Source of the DNA: Sthenelais limicola
Lineage: Eukaryota > Annelida > Polychaeta > Phyllodocida > Sigalionidae
NCBI GenBank assembly: GCA_942159475.1
Contig: OW804098.1
Location: 5,122,383 to 5,186,382, forward strand
Reading direction: 5' to 3'
DNA: 64,000 bases
The notes beneath the pieces are model-generated. The model saw only the letters and a program-made list of their open reading frames with translations, did not search any database and had not been told where the DNA came from. The translations under genes were made by a program, and so were the position numbers. Of the stretch, positions 1 through 11,065 are shown piece after piece (within the stretch, counting starts at the first letter, position 1; every line of letters begins with the position of its first letter).

Positions 1-969
1 CGGCTACATATATTACACAGCATTGGACAAGATCCCCAAAAAACGGTATATTTCCTATTGCCCAAGACCCATAACTTATCTCAGTGGCTAAGTTAGACCC
101 ATAGGACGAGATTTCACCCAGAAATTTTACCTCTTACTGGTATAATTAATGCATAACAGACATCTCGTGTTCACACTATCTGTGGATGAAGACTCAAAAT
201 CTGACATCGGCGGGTTCACTATCGTACACTTGGCCGTCCTCATTACACCTCAGGTAGGTTTGGGCATCTACGCACAACCATCCAATCACAGCCGTCGGGA
301 CACCCTCAAACCTCTAAGCCAATCACAAGTTGTTTAACTCTGACTCTGGACTGGACGCCATTGCCATATCATCGGCGATGGAGTCCAGATGGATTAAAGC
401 TAAAAAACGAAATGATTTTGATGCGTCAGGAGACGCCAATGGGAGAGGGAAGCAGGTAGGGTGTTAACAGTGTTAATCTAACAAAGAATCCATATTTATG
501 AACGTACCGCAGTGTAAATAGCCCAAGACTTCCCCTCATTCCCATCAAATTGTGACGATATCGCCTATACTGGTGCCATATACTCTCTAGACACTATATT
601 GATACCTTTATGTATATCAATTCATTCATGGGAGGGGGAGATGGAAGTGGATGGGGAAGGCGAAGTCCTTAGGTCATTTAATGATTTCAAGTGCCATTAA
701 ATGTTGCCTACTTGATATGCGCTATTATGACCTGGCTTAGAGGGGAGATGATTAATTCGAAGACAGGAGGAACTTCCTCACAATTTGGATCGAGGGAGGC
801 AAGCCCAGCTATTTTTTATGGGGATGTGAATTGATTAACAGGGACTAATGGAATATGCCTATAGTCAAGTGATTGATATCTAATTCTTGCATACATGTAT
901 CCAGGAACACAGCGGCCAGGGATCCACACATATTATGCTAATTTGTAAGTAAAGTTAGAACAGGGATAT
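1..969. other. No gene seen
   Basis: No open frame with protein-like composition, no recognisable repeat of the families found elsewhere and no RNA gene is visible. The short open frame at 149-337 has no recognisable domain and no splice support. Confidence 0.5.
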
Positions 970-1195
970 GGGTCGGATTTTCAAAAAGTGTACAATTGGC
1001 AGCTGTACACATTTAGTAAAATCCGCTAAATTAGGCTTCAATGTGGTCAGTACTAGGTCAATTCGAGTATACTCGGCATTGCATTGATTCTAGCAATATA
1101 TTTGGTTAGGTTGAACTGTATTTGGACCGGACTTATGTATTAGATTTGAGTTATTTGAGAGGATTGGTGAAGGTGAATTGTACATTTTCTCGCGA
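970..1195. repeat. MITE-A copy (diverged)
   Basis: Begins GGGTCGGATTTTCAAAAAGT and ends in the reverse complement (GAATTGTACATTTTCT). It carries the family's internal landmarks TTAGTAAAATC and GCATTGCATTGATTCTAGCA. The termini are degraded compared with the copies at 37675 and 58404, so this is an old insertion. Confidence 0.75.
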
Positions 1196-1764
1196 TTCCA
1201 GCCGCCATTTATGATTTAAATACAGGGTAACTAATGAGTTGGTTGAATGAGTGTGAGTATTGCACGAGTTGCCTAGCAACAAGTGAAACCAAGCAACTGA
1301 AACCAACGAGTAAGTTAACAGATTTATTATGAATGCTTTCAATCATGAAAATAGAAAAATATTGAGAATTATCATACTTTTAGGGCCTTATCATGCAAAA
1401 TTGCCATTAATTATTTGCTATAAAGTGAGAGGAAAAAAGGCTCTGGGCCAAAAGTGTTCATTATTGGATTTTAGTAGGATAATAACGAACTCTTTAGAGT
1501 TGATATCACGGGCACGCTGCTACTGCTGCAGGGCTGTATGTATGGACAGCTTTGAAAACGATACATTATACAACATGTTATACTGCCTTCTGCTATAAAT
1601 GAATTTGTTATAAAACACAATATAAATGAAAGTGAAGTAATTAAGTTCATTATTAACTCTCACTCCTACGCGGATGCTTTATTAAAAGTCGTGGGAGTTG
1701 ATATCACAGCTGGGCGTGTTTGTCGTCTCTTCGCTCACTACTAGGCTAAAATGTTGAAACTCCT

Positions 1765-1834
1765 CTGATTGGCCAATCAACGGGCGATCCGCTTCGCCCA
1801 TTGGCTGAAAAAGCTTTACGCTGATTGGTCGCTC
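1765..1834. promoter_or_regulatory. Cluster of CCAAT/ATTGG boxes
   Basis: Four ATTGG/CCAAT pentamers lie within 70 bp: ATTGGCCAATC (both orientations), CCCATTGGCTG and CTGATTGGTCG. They sit in a locally GC-richer stretch. CCAAT boxes bind NF-Y in animal promoters. No gene start can be tied to this one, so a promoter or enhancer role is only a suggestion. Confidence 0.3.
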
Positions 1835-2214
1835 AACAAATACATTGTTTTTGCACCGTAGACATGGCCATTGTGCTTAAATTACAATTAATAGCAACTG
1901 GTGGACACATCCAATGAATTCCTTAGAAAAAATAACCCTGGTAACCGCAAAGTCAACCTTCAACGTGAACTAAAGCAATCTAAAATGAAGCGAATGCAAA
2001 AAAACACGCACTCGTCTTGCCACCTTTCACCAGCTAAATGCTAGACTCGACTCGACTCGAATGTTCGCCACAAATCAAACGTAAAATAAAATAGAACATC
2101 TAGCATTGGCTGGACAGTATCGGATCAATTGATATGTTATATGTACCTGGGAAATACTGAAAGGCAGGGTTGATCAAGTGAGATATGAGCCACTAATTTA
2201 TGACATAGCGCACG

Positions 2215-3200
2215 CACGTAGGAATGGGATGGGCATTGATGACTTTGCGTGGCGGCCTGTACTGACGGGGAGCGGGTAGATGGTCCTCGGGGACCCATCG
2301 GTATGCTTTTGACAGCGGAAGTGTTAGGTATGGAGCTAAATGGGCGGGGCCTATCTGGTAGGGCGCGGTGACGTCACTGTTTGGAGTGGACTATTGGCGA
2401 TTTAACATGGCCAGCTCAGACTCTTCTCCGAGAAATATCGGAAGTGTTCGCTATGGAGGTAAATGGCGTGGCCTGTTGGTGACTTTACTGTTTGCACTGG
2501 ACTTCTGGCGATTTAACATGGAGACATCACACTCTTCTTCTAGCTAAAGAAAAATACCAAACTTACGTGAACCCTACAGCAGGATACTAAATTAAATGGC
2601 TAAAAAGGATCCCTTGCAAATGTTTAGAAAATTTTCTTCTCTTCTGCTGCTCAATATAGGCTAAGATATAATTTTTATTTAGCTGGCTTTCTGGACAGAA
2701 TAAAAGGTTCGCTACTACAAATAGAACACAATAACTGTCAATTCGTCTACAACTCAATTATGTAATGGGGATCTAATATTTAGACACAACATAGAAATTA
2801 TTTTGGGTAAATGTCAAACAGCTGGTGAATCGTAAAGGCCATGAGATTAGTACCAGCATCTCCAGTGTGGCATATGGGCGGTGTTTTTGTACCATAATTA
2901 GAGCGTTCCCTGCTCTTAATCAATTGGGAGTGAGTATGCTACTAGTAAGAGGGTTTTGGCTTATCTGTTGGTATGATGGGCCTAATCGGGTGTCTAATTG
3001 TGCTAAGTGAAAGCTAAAGATGACTCGTGATGACTTGCCGGTGAAGAATGGAATGAAAGGCTGCGCATTGTCTCCACTATTTATACCAACTTTACTGCTT
3101 GGACCGTACCATTGGCGATTTAGCATGGCGATTTTTACATTGCGTTAATGCTTTTAAAAGTTTTCATTTTGTACCGAACCATTGGAGATTTATTCGAGAT
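2215..3200. repeat. Repeat block R, copy 1 (GC box + CRE)
   Basis: Shares several segments, in the same order, with 5605-6245 and 7645-8460. These are a GGTAGATG...CCATCGGTATG segment, GGGCGGGGCC (GC box), TGACGTCA (CRE palindrome), GGCGATTTAACATGG, and a GGTGAAGAATGGAATGAAAG...CTATTTATACCAA segment ending in ACCATTGGAGATTTA. No coding capacity was seen. It looks like a non-autonomous element or a locally duplicated promoter-like unit downstream (3') of the Crypton-like gene. Confidence 0.6.
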
Positions 3201-3624
3201 TAAATTCAAAGTTAAAAGTAATACACAGACAACTGTGAAATTACTGATTATATGGGTCTTAAATAAACAAATTGGAGGCTTCGATTCATGCTATCATAAA
3301 GGAGGGGGAGCAAGTGATTAATCATCAAACAAGATAAAGTCTGAGTGACTATTTAACTAATGTTTTATTAGAAAGAATGACAAGAGTGTTACATAGGCAG
3401 ATATGTGTTTCCAAGAATAACAAATATAGCCAAAAATACACACACAACTTGGGCTTGCAACAATATAAACCTGAGACATTTATAGCAATACAATGCTATT
3501 CAGCATTCGGGCATCGTACAAATGGGTAAAATAGTTTGATGCAGCAATCAGTCAAATAATAACAGTAATAAAGACAACACTCGTCTGAAATAAAAAATAA
3601 TGACAATTTTGGCAGGATGTTCGC

Positions 3625-6600
3625 CTACTTATGGTAGATGTTAATGGTGGCCCCTGCCTGTACATAGAACGTGTGCCCACCTGTTTGGGGTTGTGCCTGC
3701 TCTGGGAATAAGCATTTCCTATTGCCATCCCTTCCTGGGACAGGCTGTGAGGCAGAAATGCGGGGAGAGCGGCAAAGGGGGGGATTTGAGACAGTAGGCC
3801 TGGGGGTGGGGTGTACTGGAGCATTAGGCAGAACGACAGGCTGAGTCGGTACAGAGGCCACAGCTACAGGAGGAGAGGGGGGGTTTGTTGGATGGGTGTG
3901 GGGTGGAGCAGAGACGGTAGCTGTGGCCACTGGCTGTACTCCTAACAAGGCGGATAATTTGTGAGACATGTCACGCCTTGTGGGGTCATCTGTTGTTGAA
4001 TAGGCTTGTATTGAGGCTAATGGCCGATGCCCTGTCACTGAAGCTATATCAGCATGGGCCACACCTGCTTTTCGTAGAGTTGTCACTGTAGTTGCCTGAA
4101 TACAATGGTTGGTGTAACGATTCTTCAACCCGGCCAGTTCCCCAATCACAGACATAAAATCGCCAATCGTGTTTACACCGACTGCCTGACTCGTGTACCA
4201 AACGGTGGATTTCTGGTATTTAGACTTGGGCCTTTGGAAGAAGGCAGGGTTGTCCGGGTTAAGGTGAGACATGTACTCCTTGAGTGTGAGGAATGGACAC
4301 CTTTCCGCTCCTATGGCAGAAAGCCTCTGGTCATGGTCACTATGGTGGCTGTTCAACCCAGCGTGGTTTTTCTCAGCTGGGTTGAACGCCAACGTAGCAA
4401 ATTCCACTCCCTGCTCGTCGGTTTTAAAGGTAATATCCTTCCATTCCAGTTCCCTAAGCCCTTCTCTCCCCCTCCTACCGAAATGCAGGCAGAGCTCGAA
4501 AAAGACCCTATGCATCAGGGATCTTGGGGTGTTCTTGGCAAAGACCCCTGAGGCATAGAGTCGGTCGATATCCTCCTTTGAAATGGGGGCATGGTGTTTG
4601 GACTTGTCAAGTCCCTGTTTTTTTGCTCGTCGTATGGCTCCTGTAAAAAGAAAAATTAATAAGATTAAATCATATGATACAAGAGCTTAAGCATTATTTA
4701 TCATATGGATCACTTAATAGATTATAGGTGAGTTTTAAAAGGTGGGAGACAGGTTAATATGGTTTAAAAACAATTTGAAATACTGCTATGGGAACAGACA
4801 GGTATATTTCGCTATGGCCTTAGAAAATTTCAAAACATAAATACTTGAATCAACATAGAGGAAAAAACGAAGCAAGGGAAGTAATGAAATAAAAAAATAG
4901 AGTGTTCACAGCTTGAAGAATAAAATGCTAGATTGACAGTTATAACAGGGATTACCCTAATCTGAGGCATATTAAAAATTATAAAAGAACATCAGTAAAC
5001 ACTCCCCAGATATGACAGCATTGGAGCTGGAAAACGCTGGTCCAGAATTGATGTTAACAACTCTGTTGTGTGGAGGTTGAGTGAGATGCCCATGTAGTCC
5101 AGCACGTAGACTTCTCATTGAGGAGAGACCATACTTGGTGCCGTCAGCCCGACGGACCTCAGCGTAAAACTGGGCTAGTATCACAGCCAAATCTTCCTCT
5201 CGAAGTGCCTCAAATTCCACGCTCTTCCCCGAGTGCTCAAGCCATTCTATGAATTAGAAATAATAAGAAAAGTTAATTACAAGCAACACTAGAAAACAAG
5301 GAATTTTCATGCAGTTGGAATCAGTATCAAATTAAAGGGTTGAAAGTTTATTTGCTATTCGAACATATACTGTTCTGCAGGGAATATGGTTAATTCTTAT
5401 TGCTTGGAGGACTGGTATAGATTAGAGGCTTGATTAGCTCTACTGGATAACAGAGGAGAATCTAATCTGTGCTAATTGACTTAATCATACTCTAATGTAC
5501 TCTCTCTCAAGCAAAAGTGGCTGTATTCAACAACATACCCGCATAGACAGTGATGTGCACTAGGATTGAAAAGAGTTGTGATGGGGAGAGAAAATAAACT
5601 GCTAAATAAGTATTTCCATGGCGGGAGGTACTAACAGGGAGACGGTAGATGCTTCTGGGGGAGCCATCGGTATGGCTAAATATCAAAAGTGTTTGGTATG
5701 GTGCAAAATGGGCGGGACCTATCGTTTCGTTTATATAGCGACAACTTATGACGTCACTTCTTGGAGCGGACTACTGTAAAATTAACACTGGTAAAATGGA
5801 TTTAAATTGTGGCAACGTTTATGATAACATGATGTGTATTGAATATAAGAATACTATATCTCAAGGACTGGGTTTTTCGTGGGGTGGTAGGGTCGATACT
5901 GAATATAACAACAACTCTTTCTAAAGCAGTGAGTATGGACCCGATGTAATATGGTCTGTATCGAATATAACAATAGTCTTCTCTAAGCTATAGGTTGTTT
6001 GCTATGGTGTAGTGATCAGCTTGCCGGCGAAGAACAGAATGATAGGCTGCCCATCGTATACGCTATTTATACCAAATTCTCTGCTTGTACCGCACCACTG
6101 GCGATTTAACATAGGGAATTTTACATTGCATTTATGCTCTTCACTTTGTACCGAACCATTGGAGATTTAACATAGAAATCATAACATGCTAATCACACTA
6201 CTGAGTTTGGACTGAACCATTGCAGATTTAACATAGATTTATTTTGGAGTGGTTGAATGACAGCAAATTAAAAGCCTTTCGTAATAAATAAAAAGGCCTA
6301 ATAATGTTTATAGCAAATTATTCAGAAGCAAAGTGTTCAGTTGTTTTCTCTCAGCTCATGCTTTAGACAGCATTGTTTCCTTGCACAAGAACATTAAAAT
6401 AAATCTTACCTTGCATCAATCGCACAGACCACTGTGTCTGCCTATGAGTCGCCGCTGCCTTGGCATCCAGCTGCAGCTGGGTGAGCTGCTCCTTCGACAC
6501 TGAGGCGAATCTTCCTCCAGGGGCAGTTTGGACTGTTTTCTTCGTTTTAGTCAGCTTCTTCTTGCCAACTTTTTTAAGAGAAGCTGGGGGGTGCTTAGAT

Positions 6601-7091
6601 GAAACGACACGGGCCTTCTTGGCGCTTGCATTAGGGTAAAGGGGAGCATCCTCCAGGGCCTGCTCTCTCAAAGACATGTCCGGGGTTCCTTGCACAGATT
6701 TCACAATTTTCTTACTCCTTGGCTTGTTAGGGGGCGTCTCTCTAAAATCCACATTGTCCGGATCTAACACTTCACGGGGCAAAGGGTTTGCAACTGAATG
6801 GGATACGTTGTTTACTGGTGGTTCCCACTCTTCCTCCAGTATGTTGGCGATGACCCAGTCCTCATTGGGTGGATCGTCTCGTTCCTGCACTTGGCTGAGA
6901 AGTTGAGTAATGTCGTCTTTCATGAAAGACAACTGCTCGTCATCAGAATCCTCCAAAGATGGGGGATTGACAGGATTGTTTGGGGTGATGAAATTACCCA
7001 CATCATCCTCGTCCAGTGAGGCGAAAGAACACCCTAACCCTGCAAGGTCTGGGCTACAGGGGCTACAGGAAAGATTCAGATGTAGTTCCAT
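3625..7091 (-). CDS. Crypton-type tyrosine recombinase-like protein, 3 exons
   Basis: Deduced exons: 7091-6410 (donor GTAAGA), 5246-5001 (acceptor CATAG; donor GTTTAC is weak) and 4637-3625 (tandem acceptor CAGGAG, second AG used). The phases join to a 646-residue protein. Residues 1-200 are acidic, then Lys/Ser-rich. A segment around 205-225 (RFASVSKEQL) resembles the region before the core-binding domain in DUF3504/Crypton proteins. Exon 2 holds the core-binding fold (AQFYAEVRRADGTKYGL). Exon 3 holds the catalytic domain: Arg in GRRGREGL, Lys in AEKNHAG, His in TNHCIQ, GHRPLAS and Tyr in QAYSTT. The second catalytic Arg (usually HxxR) is Gln. A Pro-rich tail ends in GATINIYHK, like related proteins. 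Cryptons use such enzymes to recombine circular DNA; KCTD1, QRICH1 and ZMYM genes derive from them. The Arg-to-Gln change and the introns suggest domestication or decay. The exon 2/3 junction is the least certain part. Confidence 0.75.
5605..6245. repeat. Repeat block R, copy 2, inside intron 1
   Basis: Lies wholly within intron 1 (5247-6409) of the Crypton-like gene. It shows CCATGGCGGGAGGTACTAAC, the GGTAGATGCT...CCATCGGTATGG segment, AATGGGCGGGACC, TGACGTCA, TCTTTCTAAAGCAGTGAGTA, the GAAGAACAGAATGATAGGCT...CTATTTATACCAA segment and two ACCATTG[GC]AGATTTAACATAG ends. The order is the same as in copies 1 and 3. Confidence 0.6.
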
Positions 7092-7644
7092 CGTGTCCAG
7101 TGTCTGGTTAAAGACTGAGGAAGGGCAAGAGGACGCTGGAGGAAGGTGGGGGGAAGGGCACAGGTACAGAGTGACTACACTAGCGTCAGTCAGAGTGGCT
7201 CACTCAGTATAAGCCGAGTCAGTGGACTGACCTATTAGGCTGGACCTATAAAAATTGCTCATTGAGTGGGTGCAAATTACGTCAGGTCCATGTGGACAGT
7301 GCTTTCTAAACATCCTTATGGAAAGGGATGAACAAGGTTGATAATTTGATACTAATATTAACACCTAGCCCACTATTTGCACCTATCACCCAGTTCAATA
7401 CATCTAGATTGGGTTTTCATCAGGAAATATATTAGAGCAGCATTTAAAATCGCTTATTAACCTTGTGGGCATTCATAAAATGTGAAAATACACTATATAA
7501 CCTCAAATGAACGTTCACCAATCATTTCCTTTGCTATATGTAGTGTAGAAAACAGTAAAGACATGCTTTATCTTTCAACATATAAGCGTGTAATTAAGAA
7601 CATGGAGCGCGGATGTCTGAGAGAGCTGCTGTCCGGGCGAAGGA

Positions 7645-8460
7645 CACTGACTTTCCATGGCGGGATGTACTAACAGGGACACGGTAGATGCTCCTGGGGA
7701 CCCATCGGTATCAACTATAGCCACGCCCATTTACCTCCATACCGTACACATGGAAGCTAGAGATATGATCAAATCTTCCGCACAAACTCACTTATTTTAT
7801 TGGACCGAACTATTGGAGATTTAACTATTGGAGATTTGAAATGATACTATGAGAACAGTTTGCTGTATTTTATTCAAAGTCGTTCAAAGCTAGAAGAATA
7901 CAAAAAAGAGGTATATTCTTGAGATTTGGCTAGAAAACGATTCAAATAAGATGCGTTCCTTTTAATAATTAGTGAAAAGGAAACCTAAGACACCATAAAA
8001 TAAGAGTAGGGTCATCGAGTCAGGGAGACATATTACATGAGTTGCATCATAAGAGGCGCTAATTGGTTGGAGGATGGGGAAATAGTTTCAGATGCTTCCT
8101 TTGATGAGTGCTAGCATAATACATTTATTTGAGACGAATCTTAGCTACTTCCCTGGTCAATTGGTGGAATTGTTTAGCTTGTTTCATGGGGTGATATGGT
8201 AGGTATTGAATATAACTCTTTCTCAAGCAGTGGGTAAGTTACCCGATGTGAGATGCTCAGTATCGAATATCACAAAACTCTTGTGACAGCTGAAGCTTGT
8301 TTCCTATAGTGACGTGTTCAGCTTGGCGGTGAAGAATGGAATGAAAGGCTGTGCATTGTCTCATCTATTTATACCAAATTTACTGCTTGGACTGTACCAT
8401 TGGCGATTTAGCATGGCGATTTACCATTGGAGATTTAACTGAGAATTCATGACATGCGAT
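7645..8460. repeat. Repeat block R, copy 3, upstream of the Crypton-like gene
   Basis: Contains CCATGGCGGGATGTACTAAC, GGTAGATGCTCCTGGGGACC, CTCTTTCTCAAGCAGTGGGT, GAAGAATGGAATGAAAGGCT, CTATTTATACCAAATTTACT and ACCATTGGAGATTTAAC. It lies just 5' of the gene's start codon at 7091, beyond the likely promoter. Local duplications also run on both sides: GGCTAGAAAACGATT near 7925 recurs near 8570, and GCTACTTCCCTGGTC near 8147 recurs near 8496. The region has therefore been rearranged repeatedly. Confidence 0.55.
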
Positions 8461-9299
8461 TCGATAATAATAATCGATAGAAAACAATTCGGAGCTACTT
8501 CCCTGGTCGATGGGAATTGTTTAGAACATAATAATTTGTTGGGTTAGAATAATAGATTCTTGTGATTTAGCTAGAAAACGATTAAAAAAAGATGCGTCCC
8601 TTCTAATAAGATTCACAATCCACTATTCATAAACCAGCAGGCAAAAATGACTTGAATTGCAGAATCTTTTATTTTTCATTATTAAACAGGTGATTACTTA
8701 TAAAATGACAAATTGGTCTTCACTTGTTCAAGTCGTTCCCATGATCAAATATAACTCAAGAATCACTTCGAGAACAGACTATTCTCCAGAAGAGACAAGA
8801 CAACTGACCCATCATTAATTAAAGTGACATCATTAATTAAAGTGACACCTGGAGAGATAAAGGAGGAGGAGAGGACGCTTCCTTATAAAGGAGGAGGCAA
8901 GGAGGCTTCCTTTGATCTAGAAGTTCCTTTGATACATTGATACATGAATAGATAGACAGATTGGGAAATGGTTAGGGTAGATTGGGGGATGGTGGGGGTA
9001 TGATTGATGTTGGTTGCTGCGGAACTGAAGTAAATGAATGGATTATTGGCCTCTCTTTCCCAGACGTAACTGAGTGGATTATTGAAGGTCCCTCCTTGGT
9101 TCGCTTCTGATATCATCCTCTGAAGTGGGGTGATATCAGGGTGGCGTGTCAATGGATGGGGGCGTGTGATAAAGTACTTAACCCATGTTAACTCGTGAGA
9201 GTGTTGATGTGTGGATTATTAATGACCTCAAGCTACGCTCTCGTTCATTAATAACCACAATCAACACTATCACTCCCCAACAGTGGGTTAACCACAACT
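8461..9299. other. No gene seen
   Basis: Holds the second copies of the short duplications described for repeat block R and a 17-18 bp tandem doublet (CATTAATTAAAGTGACA) at about 8812-8850. Small open frames here lack protein-like features. Confidence 0.4.
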
Positions 9300-9651
9300 T
9301 GAATCACCTTGATCTCCTCTTTTCAAATATGATGATATCTCAAAATCCAATTTTTGCGACTTATGACTCATTTTTCTAAAACGGATCACATATTGTAACA
9401 GTGATGGTATGTGTTTTCACAATCAATGAGTCATAAGTCGCAAAAAATGAATCTTGAGATATCATCATATTTGAAAAGAATGCATTCGAATATATATTAC
9501 ACTGTCTTGAAAGTTGATAGATGCATTCATACATCATCCAGACACACCAAAAATGCAAACATTCCTACAAAGATATCTTGTGAATATATCACTTTGAAAA
9601 ATATAAATTTCGCGACTTGCGAGTCATTTTCCTGTAGCACATCACATATTA
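9300..9651. repeat. Two MITE-B remnants after the transporter gene
   Basis: 9300-9395 is a right-end fragment (TTTTTGCGACTTATGACTCA...CACATA). 9403-9651 is an internally deleted copy running from GAGTCATAAGTCGCAAAAAA to TCATTTTCCTGTAGCACATC. The second copy ends at the stop codon of the transporter, so it forms the start of that gene's 3' untranslated region. The same pair, in part, is found at 15648-15888. Confidence 0.8.
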
Positions 9652-11016
9652 GTATGAGAATACCATTTCTATTTCCTCCAGGGTTTTACCCTTGGTTTCA
9701 GGTAAGAACCACCCAAAGATGACGGCCAAAATCAGGCTGGCTGCGGCTAGCATCCACATTCCACAGAAGACACCAACAGACTTAAATACAAGCGGTAACA
9801 TGAAAGTAATCAAGAAGGACATAATCATTGCAGCAACATATTCTATATTATAAGCCCTGGCTCTTATAGCAAGTGGTAATAGTTCTGCCGCAGTCATAAA
9901 ACAGCAGGGTACCAGTATACCATTAGCTACCACATCGTATATAGCACAAGTAACCACGGATAGCCATTTCAGAGCATTAGCATCTGACTCAATGTAAGAC
10001 GGAAATCCCAATCCAACTAGTACAACTACTACAACTGTTAATGATGCTAACAATATGACCCTTCGCCCTGCTTTGTCTATAATAGGTATTGATAGTATAG
10101 CTCCTATTACTCCACCAGAGTAACTCAGGCAATAAGCCACACGTGAATTTCCCAACCATCCTGCATCTTCTAGAATGACAGAAATGTATCGGAGCAGTGG
10201 GATTGCACCAGATATAAATGGGGTGAATACAAGTAGTGATGATATGACAATGCTCTTCCACACTCTCGGTGATCTAGATGAAGATATTTCTGTTGTTTCA
10301 CTTGTGTTAGAGACTATGTCAGAATATTCAGCAGAAATGTCTGTTCCTTGACCTCTTAACCTTTGAAGAACTAGAGCTGCTTCTTCTTTCTTTCCATTTT
10401 TTGCCAGCAAGCGGGGTGATTCTTCTAGCAGTAACACAGCTGCTATAAGAACAAGGCTGGAGAAACAAATGAAAATCACAGCCACATATGTTATAGAAAT
10501 GTATACAGACAAAAGTGCCATCCCAAGGATACCCATCGCGACAAATACATTCAGACCCATGCACACTTTCCCACGGTGAGCTGGCATCGCTATCTCTCCA
10601 AGGTAAACATAACTGACAGTGACCACCAGAACTCTGCCGATACCAATGCTAACCTGTCCAGCAAATACTGCCCCATTGAGGGGAGTAATACAAGCCCAGC
10701 CAATACTATAAAACACAAGACCAGTTATAAGTGTCACTCGTCTTCCAAACCTATCCATGATGCTCCATGCCCCAAGTCCAGTAAGAGCACTTGCAATATC
10801 AGGTAAGGAAGAGAAGAGTCCTACATGTGCTGAGGTCTGAAGCACATGTGCAGTCTGTAGTGTTTGTATAGATACTGATGGCAGAATGATTCCAGCCCCG
10901 TAGATAAACATTGTCAAGTATGCAATCAGTACAGAAACACAGAATGGTCTGGGGGGGAATCTCCTGGAGGAACTGCTGACCAAAGGGCTTTTATCGGTGT
11001 TTATAATGCCTTCCAT
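9649..11016 (-). CDS. MFS sugar transporter (SLC2 / Tret1-like)
   Basis: Complete 455-residue, 12-helix plasma-membrane sugar porter of the SLC2/Tret1 type, moving a hexose or trehalose by facilitated diffusion; the substrate cannot be read from sequence. Family signatures are present: DRFGRR (88-93), GEIAMPAHRGK (140-150), ESPRLL (199-204), DKAGRR (314-319), AAELLPLAIRAR (376-387) and PETKGKTLEEIE (439-450). The usual QQxSG motif of helix 7 is VFTPFISG (263-270), so two normally sugar-contacting Gln residues are absent. The ATG at 11016 is preceded in frame by TAG, which fixes the start. The tail after PETKG is short (ends EMVFSY) and a MITE-B end follows the stop at once. The coding part has no intron; a 5'UTR acceptor lies at 11063-11065. 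Related partial copy at 16217-17258. Confidence 0.9.
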   Translation of the reverse strand: MEGIINTDKSPLVSSSSRRFPPRPFCVSVLIAYLTMFIYGAGIILPSVSIQTLQTAHVLQTSAHVGLFSSLPDIASALTGLGAWSIMDRFGRRVTLITGLVFYSIGWACITPLNGAVFAGQVSIGIGRVLVVTVSYVYLGEIAMPAHRGKVCMGLNVFVAMGILGMALLSVYISITYVAVIFICFSSLVLIAAVLLLEESPRLLAKNGKKEEAALVLQRLRGQGTDISAEYSDIVSNTSETTEISSSRSPRVWKSIVISSLLVFTPFISGAIPLLRYISVILEDAGWLGNSRVAYCLSYSGGVIGAILSIPIIDKAGRRVILLASLTVVVVVLVGLGFPSYIESDANALKWLSVVTCAIYDVVANGILVPCCFMTAAELLPLAIRARAYNIEYVAAMIMSFLITFMLPLVFKSVGVFCGMWMLAAASLILAVIFGWFLPETKGKTLEEIEMVFSY

Positions 11017-11065
11017 TGGGAACCTCCTCCTTGGTCATAGGTGAAACTTGGTCCTCTACTGTCTG
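11017..11065 (-). other. 5'UTR exon segment with 3' splice site of the transporter gene
   Basis: Reading minus, a polypyrimidine tract (CTTTTTTTTCAG) ends at 11063, followed by 46 nt before the ATG with an in-frame TAG. This suggests a spliced 5' leader whose first exon lies further right. If so, the gene is not a simple intronless retrocopy. Confidence 0.5.

Noticed and set aside
8883..9152. 89-codon minus-strand frame
   Set aside because: No recognisable motif, signal peptide, splice support or second copy.
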